Of a stretch of 60,000 bases of DNA, positions 9,814-21,792 are shown piece by piece; position 1 is the first letter of the stretch, and each line of letters opens with the position of its first letter. Below the pieces are notes generated by a model that had not been told where the DNA came from, did not search any database, and worked only from the letters and a program-made list of their open reading frames with translations. The DNA comes from Membranipora membranacea. Lineage: Eukaryota; Bryozoa; Gymnolaemata; Cheilostomatida; Membraniporidae. The position numbers and the translations under genes were made by a program. The stretch spans positions 8,389,501-8,449,500 of the forward strand of contig OU612070.1 in NCBI GenBank assembly GCA_914767715.1, given 5' to 3'.

Positions 9814-12800
9814 GTGAGTTTATATAGGCTTTTTCTTATCCTTAAGATGCTAACTCATGAAGTGAAACATTAGTAACAGAACCAGTATCTGGAAAGCGTC
9901 AAACTTTCCAGATACTGTCCCAGATTGACCCAGACTCCTTTTACATCTGTGTACTATGTGAATACAAATTTGTGATGATCTGGGACGATCCTAGACAATG
10001 TGAACACATCCCAGCACTACATCGGTCAAAAATTTTGCTGTTGTTTAGAAAAAATCAGAAGATTGGACTGCCCCTAAAGAGAGACGCAAAGTGTCCTAAA
10101 TCCTCATACTGAGAAATTGCCACATCCTAGTAAACTAGAATGCATCCTAGAGGTGAGGCCATAGAAGACCTCCTAATAGTGGGTGTGCAGTGAGCTGCCA
10201 AAACTGATCTGGTACCATTTGGCATTAGCAGTGACTCTTTGATCTTAACCAATAGGCGGATAAGGACAAAAATCTGGGATTAGTTTTACACAATGAACAT
10301 AAGACTGGGACTAGGATCAGCATTTGGGATGGAATCCCAATGTCATCTTGGACAATATGGACAAACCTTAACTCACACTCAAACACACACACACAACCAC
10401 ACACACACAGAGTGCATAAATAAATTTAATAAATAAAAACAAGTGACTTTGACATCATTTCTTCTCATAGCAAGGTGTTGTAGTTGTACCATTATTGATG
10501 GAGACAACTCTTAACACCATTGACAATTCCTGCCCCGGGGAGCTTTGAATTTTTTTCGCAATGCAAATCTTACATAAATTTGTTTCCCAAGTTAATGCAT
10601 TGATCTTTGGGTAGTCTTCAACAGAGAATAACACATATACACATATAAACGAGAAAAGAGTCGTCTTTTGTTACTCTATAACCAGAATGAAAAAAAATGT
10701 AAATGGTTATTGCAGCATTCCTCCAACTAAAGGCTCGCAAGCAAGCAACAGCTGCGAGGCGCCACTTTGATAACTCGTAACTTCTGTCCTAGTTGTTCGA
10801 TGAAACTGTTTTAGGCTCATTTGAAGCTTATCACCTGGATCAGCACTTCAGATAAATTCATTTAATTTGCATCGCAGCATAGATGAGTAAGGCCTACAAG
10901 GAAGGGTACCTGCTAACAGAGGATAATCTTTGGCTTATATGCGTAAACCGAGTCAAAGATCAGTCAATACGGGTTCTGGTTCGGGAATAACAGGTTTAGA
11001 GAGAGAGAGGATGTATAAGGGTGTGGAGAAAACTGAGTAAGTGTACCCACTTGTACAGGGCTTTACTGTTGCATCTAAGTAGCAAAAAGGATAACAGTTG
11101 ATTGTGAGAGATTTGCAAAAGTGGTGTTGAACTACCCGAATTTAGTAATTCTGACAATCAAGATATATTGATATTTGATGATATATAATTTAACTCACTT
11201 TATATTTCTGTTTGTAGAACTTGAATTCCGCCAACAGGACTTCTTCTGTATAGAACTGTACTCGTCTGTCTCTATATACTCGTCAGTATAGTTGAAGAGC
11301 CTTCTGATTGTACGTCTGTCTTGGTTGATGGTTACCGTGAAAAAAGCCAAGATCACAGTTCACGTATTGTGATTACCGGTAAGCCCAGCCCTTCTCTTTA
11401 TAGTATGAGATCTTCACAGAGTTGCTGTAAAATACTGGACAGAGGGTGTAATATTCTGTAACGTCTTAAATCTACAGTCTATTGGGCTGACGTGTACTGT
11501 TAGTCCATATTTGGAAGTATGTAGCGAAAGCGAAAATTGTCCAATAGCTACGTAAGTGTATAGACAGGATACCCTCGGTTGATCACAGGATATCCCTTGA
11601 GACATTAATGGCCCCGAAATTATAATAAGGTCGATTAAACATCCGTCTGACAAACATTAAACATTCTATACTGACATTTGATCAGCATTGGTATTAGCAT
11701 TAGTAGGATGTGTAATTAATCATAGAATTAGCATATGCCTTATTTATCAAAAAAGTAAATCGTACATGGCGAAAGGTTTTAACCGTTGCTTTAACACACA
11801 AGATGAGCTATAAGACCTAAATATTAAGTTTATATGGTTAAAGAGGTAGGAATCGAAGGGGGTGCACGGGGATTAATCATGTGAAGTGACAGGCAAGACC
11901 ATTGGCTGATTAATGTAATTAGAGGCGGAGAATGGCCTTGGTCTCCGCCTCTAACAGCCAGTCCACGTTGCATTCTCAAGTGGTCAAGTGTGTTATGTAA
12001 GAAATTGTGATTCGCAGACACCCATAAATAAAGTTGAATAGAAGCTATGATATAGCTATTGTTGTGTTGGCTCATCACACCTGGGATTATAGGGTTTAAT
12101 TACAACGGTCAATTTCAATCTTGACAACGGTATCTAGGCAACCTCTAAAACCATAAATCATAACGTCAAAATTGACCAATAAGAGCTCGTATATTTTGAA
12201 GCGGATGATTTGAAATCGTCGGAACTGGGCAATTTCGTATGACATCAGTCATATTTTCACCACTTTCCAATGCCATTATTGGAATGAAAATTTATTGGGC
12301 ATGTGTATCACACATTTCCGCATCAGCTTGTCTGATTCCCATTCAAAATAATTCACTGCTTCTCCTCTTAATTCCGAAAAAGCAGGAGGAATTTGAATGC
12401 TGCTAACCCCATTTGAATTTGATATGGCTGGGTGATCGCTTTACATTGACTGGCCCTTATATACCGGTCGAGGCACTTTAAATAAATGACTGTCCTTGTT
12501 GGACTGTTCTGAATACCAATAACTGTCTAGTATTTGCTATTGTTGATATAATAAGTCTACAGGTAAACTGAAAGTAAGATTATGATGTGTAACAGTGTGA
12601 TCATTTAGCCAATAATCTTCCATGTGGAAATGTATGCTATAGTTTAGAACCTTGGATGGGACCATGCCTATTTAGTCCTGGCCCCGAGACAAATCAGAGG
12701 TGGGTAAGAAATGCCAAAGCTTTCTCATAGATCAATCACTCCTTCTCACCATCTCACACTAGAGGCTAAATTTCCAAAGAATCAAACAACCGGAGCCATT

Positions 12801-12883
12801 TACTATTCTTCCAGGCAATTTTGCGATGTGTTTATCCATTATATTTTTGTCAAAAATTGCTGTCAAGATGTTAATACAAAAAC
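9814..12883. other. Region without a supported gene
   Basis: The stretch contains a CA-rich microsatellite (10,381-10,414). A possible exon-like piece lies near 11,218-11,380: a donor GTAAGCC follows ATTGTGATTACCG, and an acceptor TTTGTAG precedes AACTTGAATTC. That reading frame breaks at a TAG, so I do not call it. The remainder is AT-rich and shows no coding signal on either strand that I can support. Confidence 0.5.
10381..10414 (+). repeat. CA microsatellite
   Basis: An interrupted run of CA dinucleotides follows ACTCA and ends at AGAG. Confidence 0.8.
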
Positions 12884-15800
12884 TTAGTTGAGAAAGCGCC
12901 AGCGCTTGTGAATTAGTATCAAGAATACAATGGACAATATGTTTAAGACGACACCAATATAGTAATAATTATCTGTAAAAGTTGCATCAGGGATTTGGTT
13001 TACAGCAAGCAATACTAGATTGGAAAAGCCATCCACGGAAAAGAATACTCCCATTGCTGTTGCCTGCATTGACCTTGGAGCTGACACAATTGCCAACTCA
13101 TATCCTGAAAAAGAAGAACAACAATAGTGGTATCAAATGAGATGATTGAGAAATTCCATGACATGTGAAGGGAACAACTGGTGGATATTTGAAGGGGAAC
13201 ATCTGTTCAATTTTTCCTACATTTAAAAAGGGCTTGTACAATTCGAACTTCATAAGCAAATATAATGTAAGCTTTTCCTAGATCATGGAGTTGGGCTGCC
13301 CATCTTTGAGTAAAGTTCTACTCATCTTTACAAGTTAAAGCTATGTATTTGTTTACCTGCTGTGTAAAAGAAAGCCAAACTTATTCCTTGAAAGATGAAG
13401 TTAGATGTAGAAAAGTCAGCATGTCCTGAAATTTGAAAGAAAATAGCTTCGAGTCAAAGACACATTTAGGTATGCAAGTTTATATGCAGCCTGCTGTATA
13501 CCATTCTTCTGACTCACTCTTGGAAAGACATTTGACAGCGTGACATGCTCAGAAGACAGCTAAGATCAATCCAATATACCACAATGTATACCGTGTAAAT
13601 AGGTTGGCAATAGTGGGATGGGCTAATGAGTGGGATGAGCTAATGGAATGCAAGAGCATTCCTCCAAATGAAGGAATAACAGGCTCCCTTAATAACCACA
13701 TCGACCCATTCCCTCTTGTGGATTGTTAGTTGATGCAATCGGTTGGCGCCCTTACTAATCACTTGCATGCGATTTGCGCTTCAGGGATTGTGGGTTCAAG
13801 TCCTTTGGGAACTAGATACTTCTATATCCTTACCTCTTTGGCAGACGTAGAAAATCAGGGTGATAATCATACAGATTACTCCAGCCACAATGCGAAGGAG
13901 TAAGGAGATTGTAATACCCCATTTGCGGCGCATTACGTATGAGAATGCATATATTACTGGTACAAACGCCAAAGTGGTGGCTCGCTGGATCACATTAATA
14001 ATTATCTGTGAAGAAAGAAATAAGTTTTGTCTAAATAAGATTAAGGTTATGATACCAGCGTTGACCGATTGTGACATTTTATATACCGTTAGAAAGCTGC
14101 TGTGCTACTGATCGCTAACAGCTCATCAAAAATGTGATTGGATGACGTTGTGTCATTTTATCGGAGAAATGAGGCCGAGAAGGCTGTTTTTAGCATAGTG
14201 GATGGCTGCGCTACATTGATTGCTAGAAAGTTCAAAACAGGTTACATTCATTCTCAGAGACATAGTTCATCCTAATTTTTGGTTGAAAATAATATTTAAT
14301 GAGCCCAATGTGGCTTTTCACGTCACGTCATAATGCGTGTGGGTTTTTAACTTTGATGATATAATGCGAAATTTTAAGCAACCATTTGAGACAGCTTGAA
14401 TGAAAAAGGGCCAATTTTTTGCTTTTTTTCCACAATATTGCTGTTTGAATGACACACACCACAAATTTCAGCGGTATATCAAATGTATTAAGATCAGCAT
14501 AAAACATCAAAGGTAGATACATATTGCGCCATTTATCATTAACGTCAAACATGCCGTCAAAAGGTCCAGCACTAAGGCCAGACAAATTTTTTTTGAAAAT
14601 TCTCACACACGAAGCCGCTCTGATTAAGCATAGTACAAACAGCAAATGCCAACAGCATATGACACTATGTATTAGTTTTCCTTGAATTGGCACCACAGAA
14701 TGCCCAAAACAGCCAATTTAAGGGGCTTTTTAAGGTGTTTTTTGGCATTCTGCGGTGAGAAATTTCAGGAAAACTGATACGTTATGCAATATTCTGATTA
14801 AAAGGTTGATTAAAATCTGATGTCATATCACTCGCCCATCCCGAGGCATGGGCGGGGAAATATTAATGCCTTAATGGCGAGGCCGCAATATCTGCGCCAA
14901 TTTGCTCTCAAATTGCAGGCAGGTCGAAGCACACCTGGGGGCCAACCAATCCCCAGTAGAAGATGGACTGCAGTGGGATTCGAACCCACGACCTTCAACA
15001 CTTGTGTGTTGAAGTTCGGCGCACTAACCAACTAAGCCACCTCCTACTCCTTCTGTTGTCATTTAATGTTTCTAATATGCTTTATCAAAGCGGCTTCGTA
15101 TGTCAGACTATTCAAAAAAAATTTGTCTGGTCTTAGTGCTGGTCCTTTTGACAGCATGTCTGACGTGATGGAAAAATGATGCAAAATGTATCTACCATAG
15201 ATGGTCTATGCTGATATTGATACATATGTCATACTGCTGAAATTTGTGGTGTGTGTCATTTAAACATCAATATAGTGGAAAAAAGCAAAAACATTGGCCC
15301 TTTTTCATTCGAACTGTCTCAAATCGTTGCTTACAATTTCGCATTATATCATCAAAGTTAAAAAACCACACGAATTATGATGTGACGTAAAAAGCCACTT
15401 TGGGCTCATCAAATAATATTTTCAACCTAAAATTATAGGATGAAATATGTCTCTAAGAATGAATGTAACCTGTTTTGAACTTTCTAGCAATCAATGTAGC
15501 GCAGCCATCCACTTTGCCAAAAACAGCCTTCTAGGCCTCATTTCTCCGATAAAATGATGCAACGTCCTCCAATCGCGTTTTTGATGAGCTATTAGCGATC
15601 AGTAGCTCTGCAGCTTTCCAACGGTATATAAAATGTCAAATTCGGTCAACGCTGGTATCATAACCTTAATACTGTGAATTGAAACATATTTTGTCTTTTA
15701 TTAAACTACCCTGTTGATCTGCCAAAATGGGGAACTCTCTGACTATTTTATTGTTTAAAAGTCATTGTAATTTTTATTAACAGATATGCAGCAAATTATT

Positions 15801-18800
15801 ACATCAATTGCAACTATATCCCATATTCTCTATAACAACCCAATCACTCACCCATGGAAAAACACTGAGCACATACCCCGTTATGGTAGTTATCGAGCTT
15901 CAATATACCAGATATATTCTCATACTTCATCGACGGTAGAGATAAGTCCTGTAAAACAATACCATGTATGTTAGTTGTAAGGACTGAAGAAGAGCATTAG
16001 ACACATAATGTGCTGCATCGGGAATATCATTACAATTTTATGGATATGAGACATGAGACTCAAATTAGGAAGGATGATTCAGCACTTACATATTTGGTTG
16101 GAAGCCATGCGCTGTATGAAAGCGGCAATATACAGAGTATGACTAGAAAGTACTTTCCAAAATGCTCCCTCTCTTTTACCGCTTGCTCGGGATAATTTCC
16201 ACCATTTCTGTGAAAAGCGGTGGTGAGAAAGGCCTCTCCTTTTTTGAGCTGGCTGATAGAGCAAAAGAAACACAGCAGTCAAAAGTTGGATGATCTTAAA
16301 ACTGTAAAGTGAGCATTCAAGATCCTAAGAAATCTGTTCCATGGGATATTATTATCGGGAATAATTTGACGCTCAAAGTTGTGCTTCCAGGAAGGGAATC
16401 AAAACTGCAAGTCGCTATACCCAATGCATGATAGAATTAGGTATGGTTCAATATGACTGTATTATGATCAACCCCGTTCCTTCGGCATCTCAATAATAGA
16501 AAAGCAGCGACCTGGAATGGAAATTGGAGTTGCTATCTCGGTCAAAATTATATCCTGTACTATTAAAGCAAAAATATACTACAATAAAAGTCTGCTTTAT
16601 CAATACGTCAGTCGTCAATTGAGGCAAATCTATGATTTCAAGATAACTGTGGGTTGTTTTAGTGCTTCCACGCTCGGCAACAATCGAACTCAATTGACAA
16701 CATGTTTGTTGCTTCGCTCATCTCGGACCAATCAACAAATGAAGAGCTTTGAAATTTTCTTGAACAAAGAAAATCTGTAGAAAAATTAATTCACTACAAC
16801 TGTGAAACTTACTCACCCTCTCCTTTCAAAAGCCTGTTTCCAAATACCAAAGCTGTCAACAATTACACTGACATCTGATGGTGGTTCTCTTGTCGACTTT
16901 GAGAAGATAACTAGAAATAAATAGAAATATGCATTTTTTCTTTCTTATAATCTGAATTATTACGGAGAATAAATATGGGTGCGCTTTACGCATTTCCATT
17001 TGTAAGTCAATGTCATATATTGCTTGGCAGACAGGGTATTTGCCATAGGTTAGAAATTGTTAATCTGGTGCAGAATTGCCGAACGAATGAACACCATCAC
17101 CAGAAATTGTTAGAATCTTAACATTGGACAACAGAAGTTAATGAAAGGAAGGTTGGAGGGAAATTCTGCAGAATTTAATCTTTTCTCTGCTTAAGTGACC
17201 GTTACCTGTTAGACAGGTGTCAACAAGTTTTCTTTAGCTTAGTCCATAGACTTAATAATAAACCAAGACAGGACACTATATGGAACATGAGCATTGAGGC
17301 ACTGAGGCATTTAATTGTGGGCAACGTAACAACATAAGAAGGTGTAGTGGCATTGGTATTATCATTGACTTACAGCTCATTTTCCAGGTTTTTGGCTGAT
17401 AACTCGATCAATTTTGATCGGATTTTAAGTTTGAAAAATACAATAGATTAAGCAGCTTGTCTGGCAGGGACGTAGGGAGTACCCCTGACCCCCCGGCCTA
17501 TCAGTGGTCGAGTTTACAACCCCAGATTTTCGGTGGTTGAATAGATCTGGGGTTTGGAGAGAAAAGTTTGGGTTGAGTAACTTAACAGGCTAAAAATAAG
17601 CTCAAACTCACCACTTACTTATGACCTTGACTGGGCCCAGTGGTAACGATGTTGGGGTAAGAGTTTTTGGTGTTAGAGTAGGCCAAATGCGCCATCATCA
17701 GCAATGGGGTGGGTTAAACTGCACCGATATCCATTCTGATACATTTTTTCTTCTCTTATTTCGTGTTGACAAGGGCCGTTAGTAGGGACGTTTTCTTCCT
17801 GTCTCCTTATTATACTGGTTGTGGGGGTCTGTGGGGGACGGGGAAGATGAGGAGAAATATCTTCTTTTTTCACAAAATTGGAGTTCAACCCCAGATAAAT
17901 GAGCTTAATCCCAGATCTTTTCAACCCAGAATTGTACTTGCCAATCCAAGACCCAAAAAATCTTTTTCCATGAGTAATCACCCCTGTCCTACCCATAAAA
18001 ACTTTAGCTTATGACCAAATCAATTTGGGTGAGATACACCAAAGTGTGCTGGAGGCTGTAACAATCAACCTTGAAAGCTCCCCCAATTGGACTCAAACCC
18101 ACGACTCTTGCGGCACCAATCGCCTGGTAGTGAAAAGCAAGAGCACCAACCGACTGCTAGCACCATCACACTAATCAGCCTTAACTCTTTTACAATATAA
18201 CATGGTTAGAAACAATATTTTTGAAAGCAACTTACCAACAAAGATTAGAAAGGTGCTCAATGTTGACGCTGCCAAGGTTAAGACAGAAATACCGACTAAC
18301 ATGGAGCTGAACTCACTATTAAGGTCTGCTTGTGCTTGACTGATTTCACTCTCAGACCACGACCTTTTGATTCTATCCACAAGACTGCAGAACAAGATGG
18401 CTGCTGTATCTCCAAGTGTCCAGAACCAAAAGTAGCATGTGTAGAGTGGCTTAAGGGCCTCCCTTCCTCTGATCTGTAGATTGAACATGGTAATCTTCGT
18501 TAACAACATGATAAACTTGTGACATTATATTTAATTTCACATAATAAGGTGCACATGGCAAACTATTGCTGCATTGCTATATTGACTAAAGGTATCGATT
18601 AAAGCAAAAATCCTAAATTTTACCTGGTCCCCAGCTAATGCAGGTATAGCTGTGATTAGCATAGATTTAAAGCAAGAAAGCACTAATATCACAGCCATGT
18701 ATAGTGTCAATATGTCTTTTCCTTCTGCTCCCCCAGTTGTGATGAGGTCATCAAATTCACAGTGTGGATACTGCTTTCCATCTAGTGGTCCGATTAGAGT

Positions 18801-20461
18801 GCAGTTAAGTTTATAACTAGCTTCAAACATTGCTCCAGCAGTGTAGGCAAAGCTGAAAAAGTAGTAATGACAACTCATATTGTTGTTTTACAAAATCTTA
18901 ACTCTTACAATTTGTTACACGATAACATAACAGACACAAATAAATAAATTCAGACAACTCAGCACAACTTGTAAACGCAAGCAAAGCGAAGATAAATGTC
19001 CTGCTTAATTACGCAATCAGTCAAGAAATCATGTCTGGTGGCTGTCCTACACGTTCCTTGAAATGTCACCGATTTGAATCCCCCTCAGCTCACTATGTTT
19101 CAACATATGCAACAGTTGAATGAAAACCTATTCTGACAACTAGCTAATGTTTGGGCTCCATTCAATGAGCTATTATAGGGCAAGCCAGGGCAAGCTGCTG
19201 ATTGGTTATTTGAACCATCGAAACACCAATCAGGTTGCTCTCAGTGAGGGACTGGAAAAATTCTAAGGTCTTGAAAGCCAAAGCCAGCGGTGCGACTCCA
19301 AGTTGTTGCAGTCTCTTTTAAAGTTGCAACTCATCAGAACGCATCATCATTCCCTTTAGAACTAGCCAAGAGTTGAAAACTCATGCAGCTCGATCTAGGT
19401 TTACCTCAAAATCTATATCTATCACTATATGCTGTATGGTTTGCAGTCAAAGCGTGACTATAAAGTATGCTTAATATGAGCCCATAAGATATCTGCATTA
19501 AGCAGTTTACCCTGGTAATCACCAAAGGATTTGCAGTTAGTGTATTCAGGGCCATTCTATGAAGCTTATTCTAGGGGAGACAGTGCCTTCGTGATGCCTT
19601 AGAATTACCCTGCCTGCTCGAAGATCGAGCTAAAATAATTCACTTTAGATCAGACACTAAGGTACTCACCAGAGCCACATGATCACTGACCCTATCAGTA
19701 ACATTCTTGTTTTCCGTATCCAGGCATCAGACACCAATCCAAATATAACAGCGCATAAGTTTTGCATAATTGCTGATGTTACCGGCACCAAATAAAAACT
19801 TAAAAGAAATAATATATATTATTTAGTTACAGATGAGATCGATTGATTTTACATTCTGGATTCAGGATTCTGGAATATGGGTCTTCTGAGTAATCCGAGG
19901 CGATAAAATTCGCTTGAATTATTGAGTAATAATAGCTTGTATATTTTTTCACCATGGTCAACTATATTCCAACCAATATTGTTATTAAATTGTGACAGCA
20001 CACAAAATATGTTTACTGTTCTCTTAGGAACAGAATTATATAGGGAAACTGTTATTCGAAGTAACCATGTAGGAGGTACCCTATTGATCAGGATTTCACA
20101 ACAGTGTCTACAGGCTTAAATTTTATGAAATATTTTGATAATGTATATAAAATTACTTGTCAGATGTTTCTTTATCAGGTTTGAGATCTCCTACCGGAGC
20201 AAAGAAGGGGTCATACAGTCTCAACAGCATAGGTAACCACATTGAAAGAGAGCGAAAAGCAACACATCTTAGAAAGTCGCTCAAAATTAGTCCAGCTATA
20301 GCAAGTATCCGACGACGCTGTGACAAGAATCTGCCAGCGCTGTTGTAAAAACTAGTTTTCCCAATGTAGTCTCCTCTTGGATGGCGCAATGGTTCGTTCT
20401 CGATCCCTTCATCCTCATTGATAGTGTTACTTCCAGATTCACAGCTCAAGTTTAATCCCAT
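12884..20461 (-). CDS. POT/PTR2 family transporter (SLC15-like), complete ten-exon gene
   Basis: A 563-residue multi-pass membrane protein of the proton-dependent oligopeptide transporter branch of the major facilitator superfamily. Exons on the minus strand are 20461-20157, 19798-19670, 18852-18624, 18473-18236, 16910-16817, 16252-16090, 15948-15877, 14005-13834, 13425-13357 and 13104-12884. Every junction is GT-AG, phases agree and the sum (1,692 bp) divides by three. Family evidence is ALAGDQIRGREALKPLYTCY (about residues 216-235), matching the PTR2 GADQF...FF..FY signature, and YELAIVSAPRSMQATAMGVF in exon 10, matching the helix-11 E.APRSMQ block. Exon 6 carries YFLVILCILPLSYSAWLP (TM7). 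Length fits SLC15A3/A4 (about 575-580). Helix 1 reads LSDFLRCVAF where coupled POTs have ExxERxxF, so the glutamates are missing. Substrate is unknown; a lysosomal or plasma-membrane location cannot be told from sequence. Confidence 0.9.
13720..13811 (+). repeat. tRNA-derived SINE in intron 8 of the transporter gene
   Basis: It has an A-box-like GTTGATGCAATCGGTTGGCG and a B-box-like GTGGGTTCAAGTCC. It lies in the intron between the exons ending at 13834 and starting at 13425, the same place as the SINE at 1792-1893 in the inverted paralogue. The copies are strongly diverged, in keeping with an insertion older than the duplication. Confidence 0.7.
14040..15670. mobile_element. Foldback element with about 580-bp inverted arms, SINE in its loop
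   Basis: The left arm starts ATTAAGGTTATGATACCAGC and the right arm ends with its complement, ...GCTGGTATCATAACCTTAAT. The arms remain matched, with scattered differences, for about 580 bp each. Shared words include TTAACTTTGATGATATAATG and GACAAATTTTTTTTGAA with their complements. The loop (about 14,620-15,075) carries a tRNA-derived SINE. No transposase is seen. The element lies in intron 7 of the transporter and its left edge is 34 bases from the exon 8 acceptor. The paralogous intron (1273-1561) lacks it, so it inserted after the duplication. Confidence 0.85.
14820..15050 (-). repeat. tRNA-derived SINE nested in the foldback loop
   Basis: The minus strand begins near 15,050 with GGAGGTGGCTTAGTTGGTTA (A-box-like). 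It continues to GTGGGTTCGAATCCCAC, a perfect T-arm with B box near 14,965, then a non-tRNA body to about 14,820. The acceptor halves (GGAGGTG and TGCAGTC) do not pair, so this is a SINE head rather than a working tRNA. It seems a different subfamily from the copies at 21.6 and 31.1 kb. Confidence 0.7.
17763..18014 (+). repeat. Second copy of the CCCCAGAT-rich interspersed repeat
   Basis: It shares AACCCCAGAT, AGATCTTTTC, ACTTGCCAA and ATTTTTCC-type blocks in the same order with 929-1140. It lies in intron 4 of the transporter gene, and no protein signal is seen. A shorter related piece with ACAACCCCAGATTTTC is at about 17,517. Confidence 0.5.
18062..18170 (-). repeat. tRNA-derived SINE in intron 4 of the transporter gene
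   Basis: Its complement resembles the copies at 21.65 and 31.1 kb: GTGGTGCTAGCAGTCGG in the A-box region, CAGGCGATTGGTGCCGCAAG in the middle and GTGGGTTTGAGTCC for the B box, followed by GGGGGAGCTTTCAAGG. Confidence 0.75.
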
Positions 20462-20824
20462 GTTTAATGTTTCGTATTGCTTGCCACCAGTACAACTGAA
20501 TGATAACTTACTTCAGGAACATTGATAACATTGATAAATCAAAGGAACAATGACCGACTAATAGACTGAGTAAATCATATAGGGGATATTTATACTCTTA
20601 TCTACAGGTACAAGATAACATCTAGTCCAAACATGAGTGCAGTTAGTGATTTATGTGTGACTGTATTCCGGAACTTTATTTATCAGCTGAAGAGGAACTA
20701 TTGGGCATTAAAACAAACAGCAGCAATCGGCGGTGGTATAATGGAGTTTTCTCTCCTAACATGATATAGTGATGGTCATGCATGATAGTGTCAAGGTATC
20801 ATTGTGGCGTAAACTTGAATGATA

Positions 20825-20859
20825 AACGAACGAACGAACGAACGAACGAACGGACGGAC

Positions 20860-20895
<36 letters not shown>

Positions 20896-20915
20896 GGACG
20901 AACGAACGAACGAAC
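20825..20915 (+). repeat. GAAC/GGAC tetranucleotide microsatellite
   Basis: Blocks of GAAC alternate with blocks of GGAC in the order A, G, A, G, A, consistent with point mutation followed by slippage expansion. It lies about 360 bases upstream of the transporter start codon, between the 5' ends of the transporter and the longer receptor gene. Confidence 0.95.
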
Positions 20916-21339
20916 CCTCTTTAATTCTTTTCCTTTGTTTACTGTATCAATATTGTAGTCGGTGTCATGTTGTTTAATGAAGGTAGAAATAGCAGGAAAA
21001 TACGAACTGAAAAAAACAGGCTTGATGGTATAGAACATTCTATTGAATATAAGCTGAATTCTAAAAGCCGGCGCTTATTACCACGGAGTTGCCTAGTCTC
21101 ACAAAAAAATGGAAGACAACCCCCATTTTATTTATTGGTAGAGTACAAAGGTAAAAACAGCATTGCTCAGTCAGAAACCAGAGAGTCACATATCGGCAGC
21201 CAGACTACTATCATATTTCATACTGAGAGATCATATTATACCTACCTACTACTTTATTATATCATTATTGAACCAACATTCTTATGGATAACTAAACAAG
21301 ATAAGAAAAAAAAAAGAAGCAACGCTACAGAAAGGACAC

Positions 21340-21457
21340 CAAAGCGAGAACGCAGGGAGTTGGGCGTTCTCCGCCAAGTCTCTTTGGGTCGCCCTCTCCT
21401 TCGGGTGCCCTCAGGGGCCCACCCGAGACTGGTGTCTTTGTGCGAAAATTGATGCAT
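21340..21457 (-). mobile_element. LINE fragment, C-terminal tail
   Basis: The minus strand encodes LGWAPEGTRRRGRPKETWRR. This is the very common C-terminal LINE pattern EG.R.RGRP..TWRRT found downstream of the RT domain. Nothing else of the element is seen here. Confidence 0.75.
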
Positions 21458-21642
21458 CTGATAGTGCAGCAGCAGATGTCAAAACCGCATCAACTCTGCA
21501 ACTACAGCCTTTTACCGACTGAGCAAGGTGTGTTATATTGCTGTGTCTTTTTTACGAAGCCCAGAAACAGCTGGTACACCAAGCACTACTTACAATGAGA
21601 GTAGTGAATGGCGGACTTGCTAATTAATGCCATTCTTTTATG

Positions 21643-21792
21643 GGTATGGTGAGATGGTGAAATCGGTTAGCGCGCTTGCTATTCACTGCCAGGCGATAAG
21701 TGCCGCAAGAGTTGTGGGTTCGAATCCCATTGGGGGAACTTTCAAGGTTGATTGTTCCAGCCCCCAGCACCCTCCGGTGTAAACCTCTCCAG
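21643..21792 (+). repeat. tRNA-derived SINE
   Basis: It reads GGTGAGATGGTGAAATCGGT (A box), GCCAGGCGATAAGTGCCGCA, GTGGGTTCGAATCCCAT (B box), then GGGGGAACTTTCAAGG, CCAGCCCCCAGCACCCTC and GGTGTAAACCTCTCC. It matches the minus-strand copy at 31,061-31,209 along its whole length and gives the best consensus in the window. Confidence 0.85.

Noticed and set aside
11218-11380. Possible exon 4 of the truncated receptor copy
   Set aside because: Acceptor, donor and phase would fit, but a TAG closes the frame and it does not resemble exon 4 of the longer copy.
14328-14696. 122-codon open frame on the minus strand
   Set aside because: It lies wholly inside the left arm of the foldback element and its inverted partner does not keep the frame.
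14940-15045. A possible functional tRNA gene on the minus strand (perfect T-arm, A and B boxes)
   Set aside because: The acceptor-stem halves do not pair and a SINE body continues past the tRNA head. The other tRNA-like stretches (1.8, 13.7, 18.1, 21.65, 31.1 kb) fail the same test.
20825-20915. CRISPR-like regular repeats
   Set aside because: A simple tetranucleotide microsatellite with no spacers, in an animal genome.
20967-21452. 161-codon open frame on the plus strand
   Set aside because: Its 3' part is antisense to the LINE tail at 21,340-21,457, and the rest is low-complexity with no domain. It is an accidental frame.
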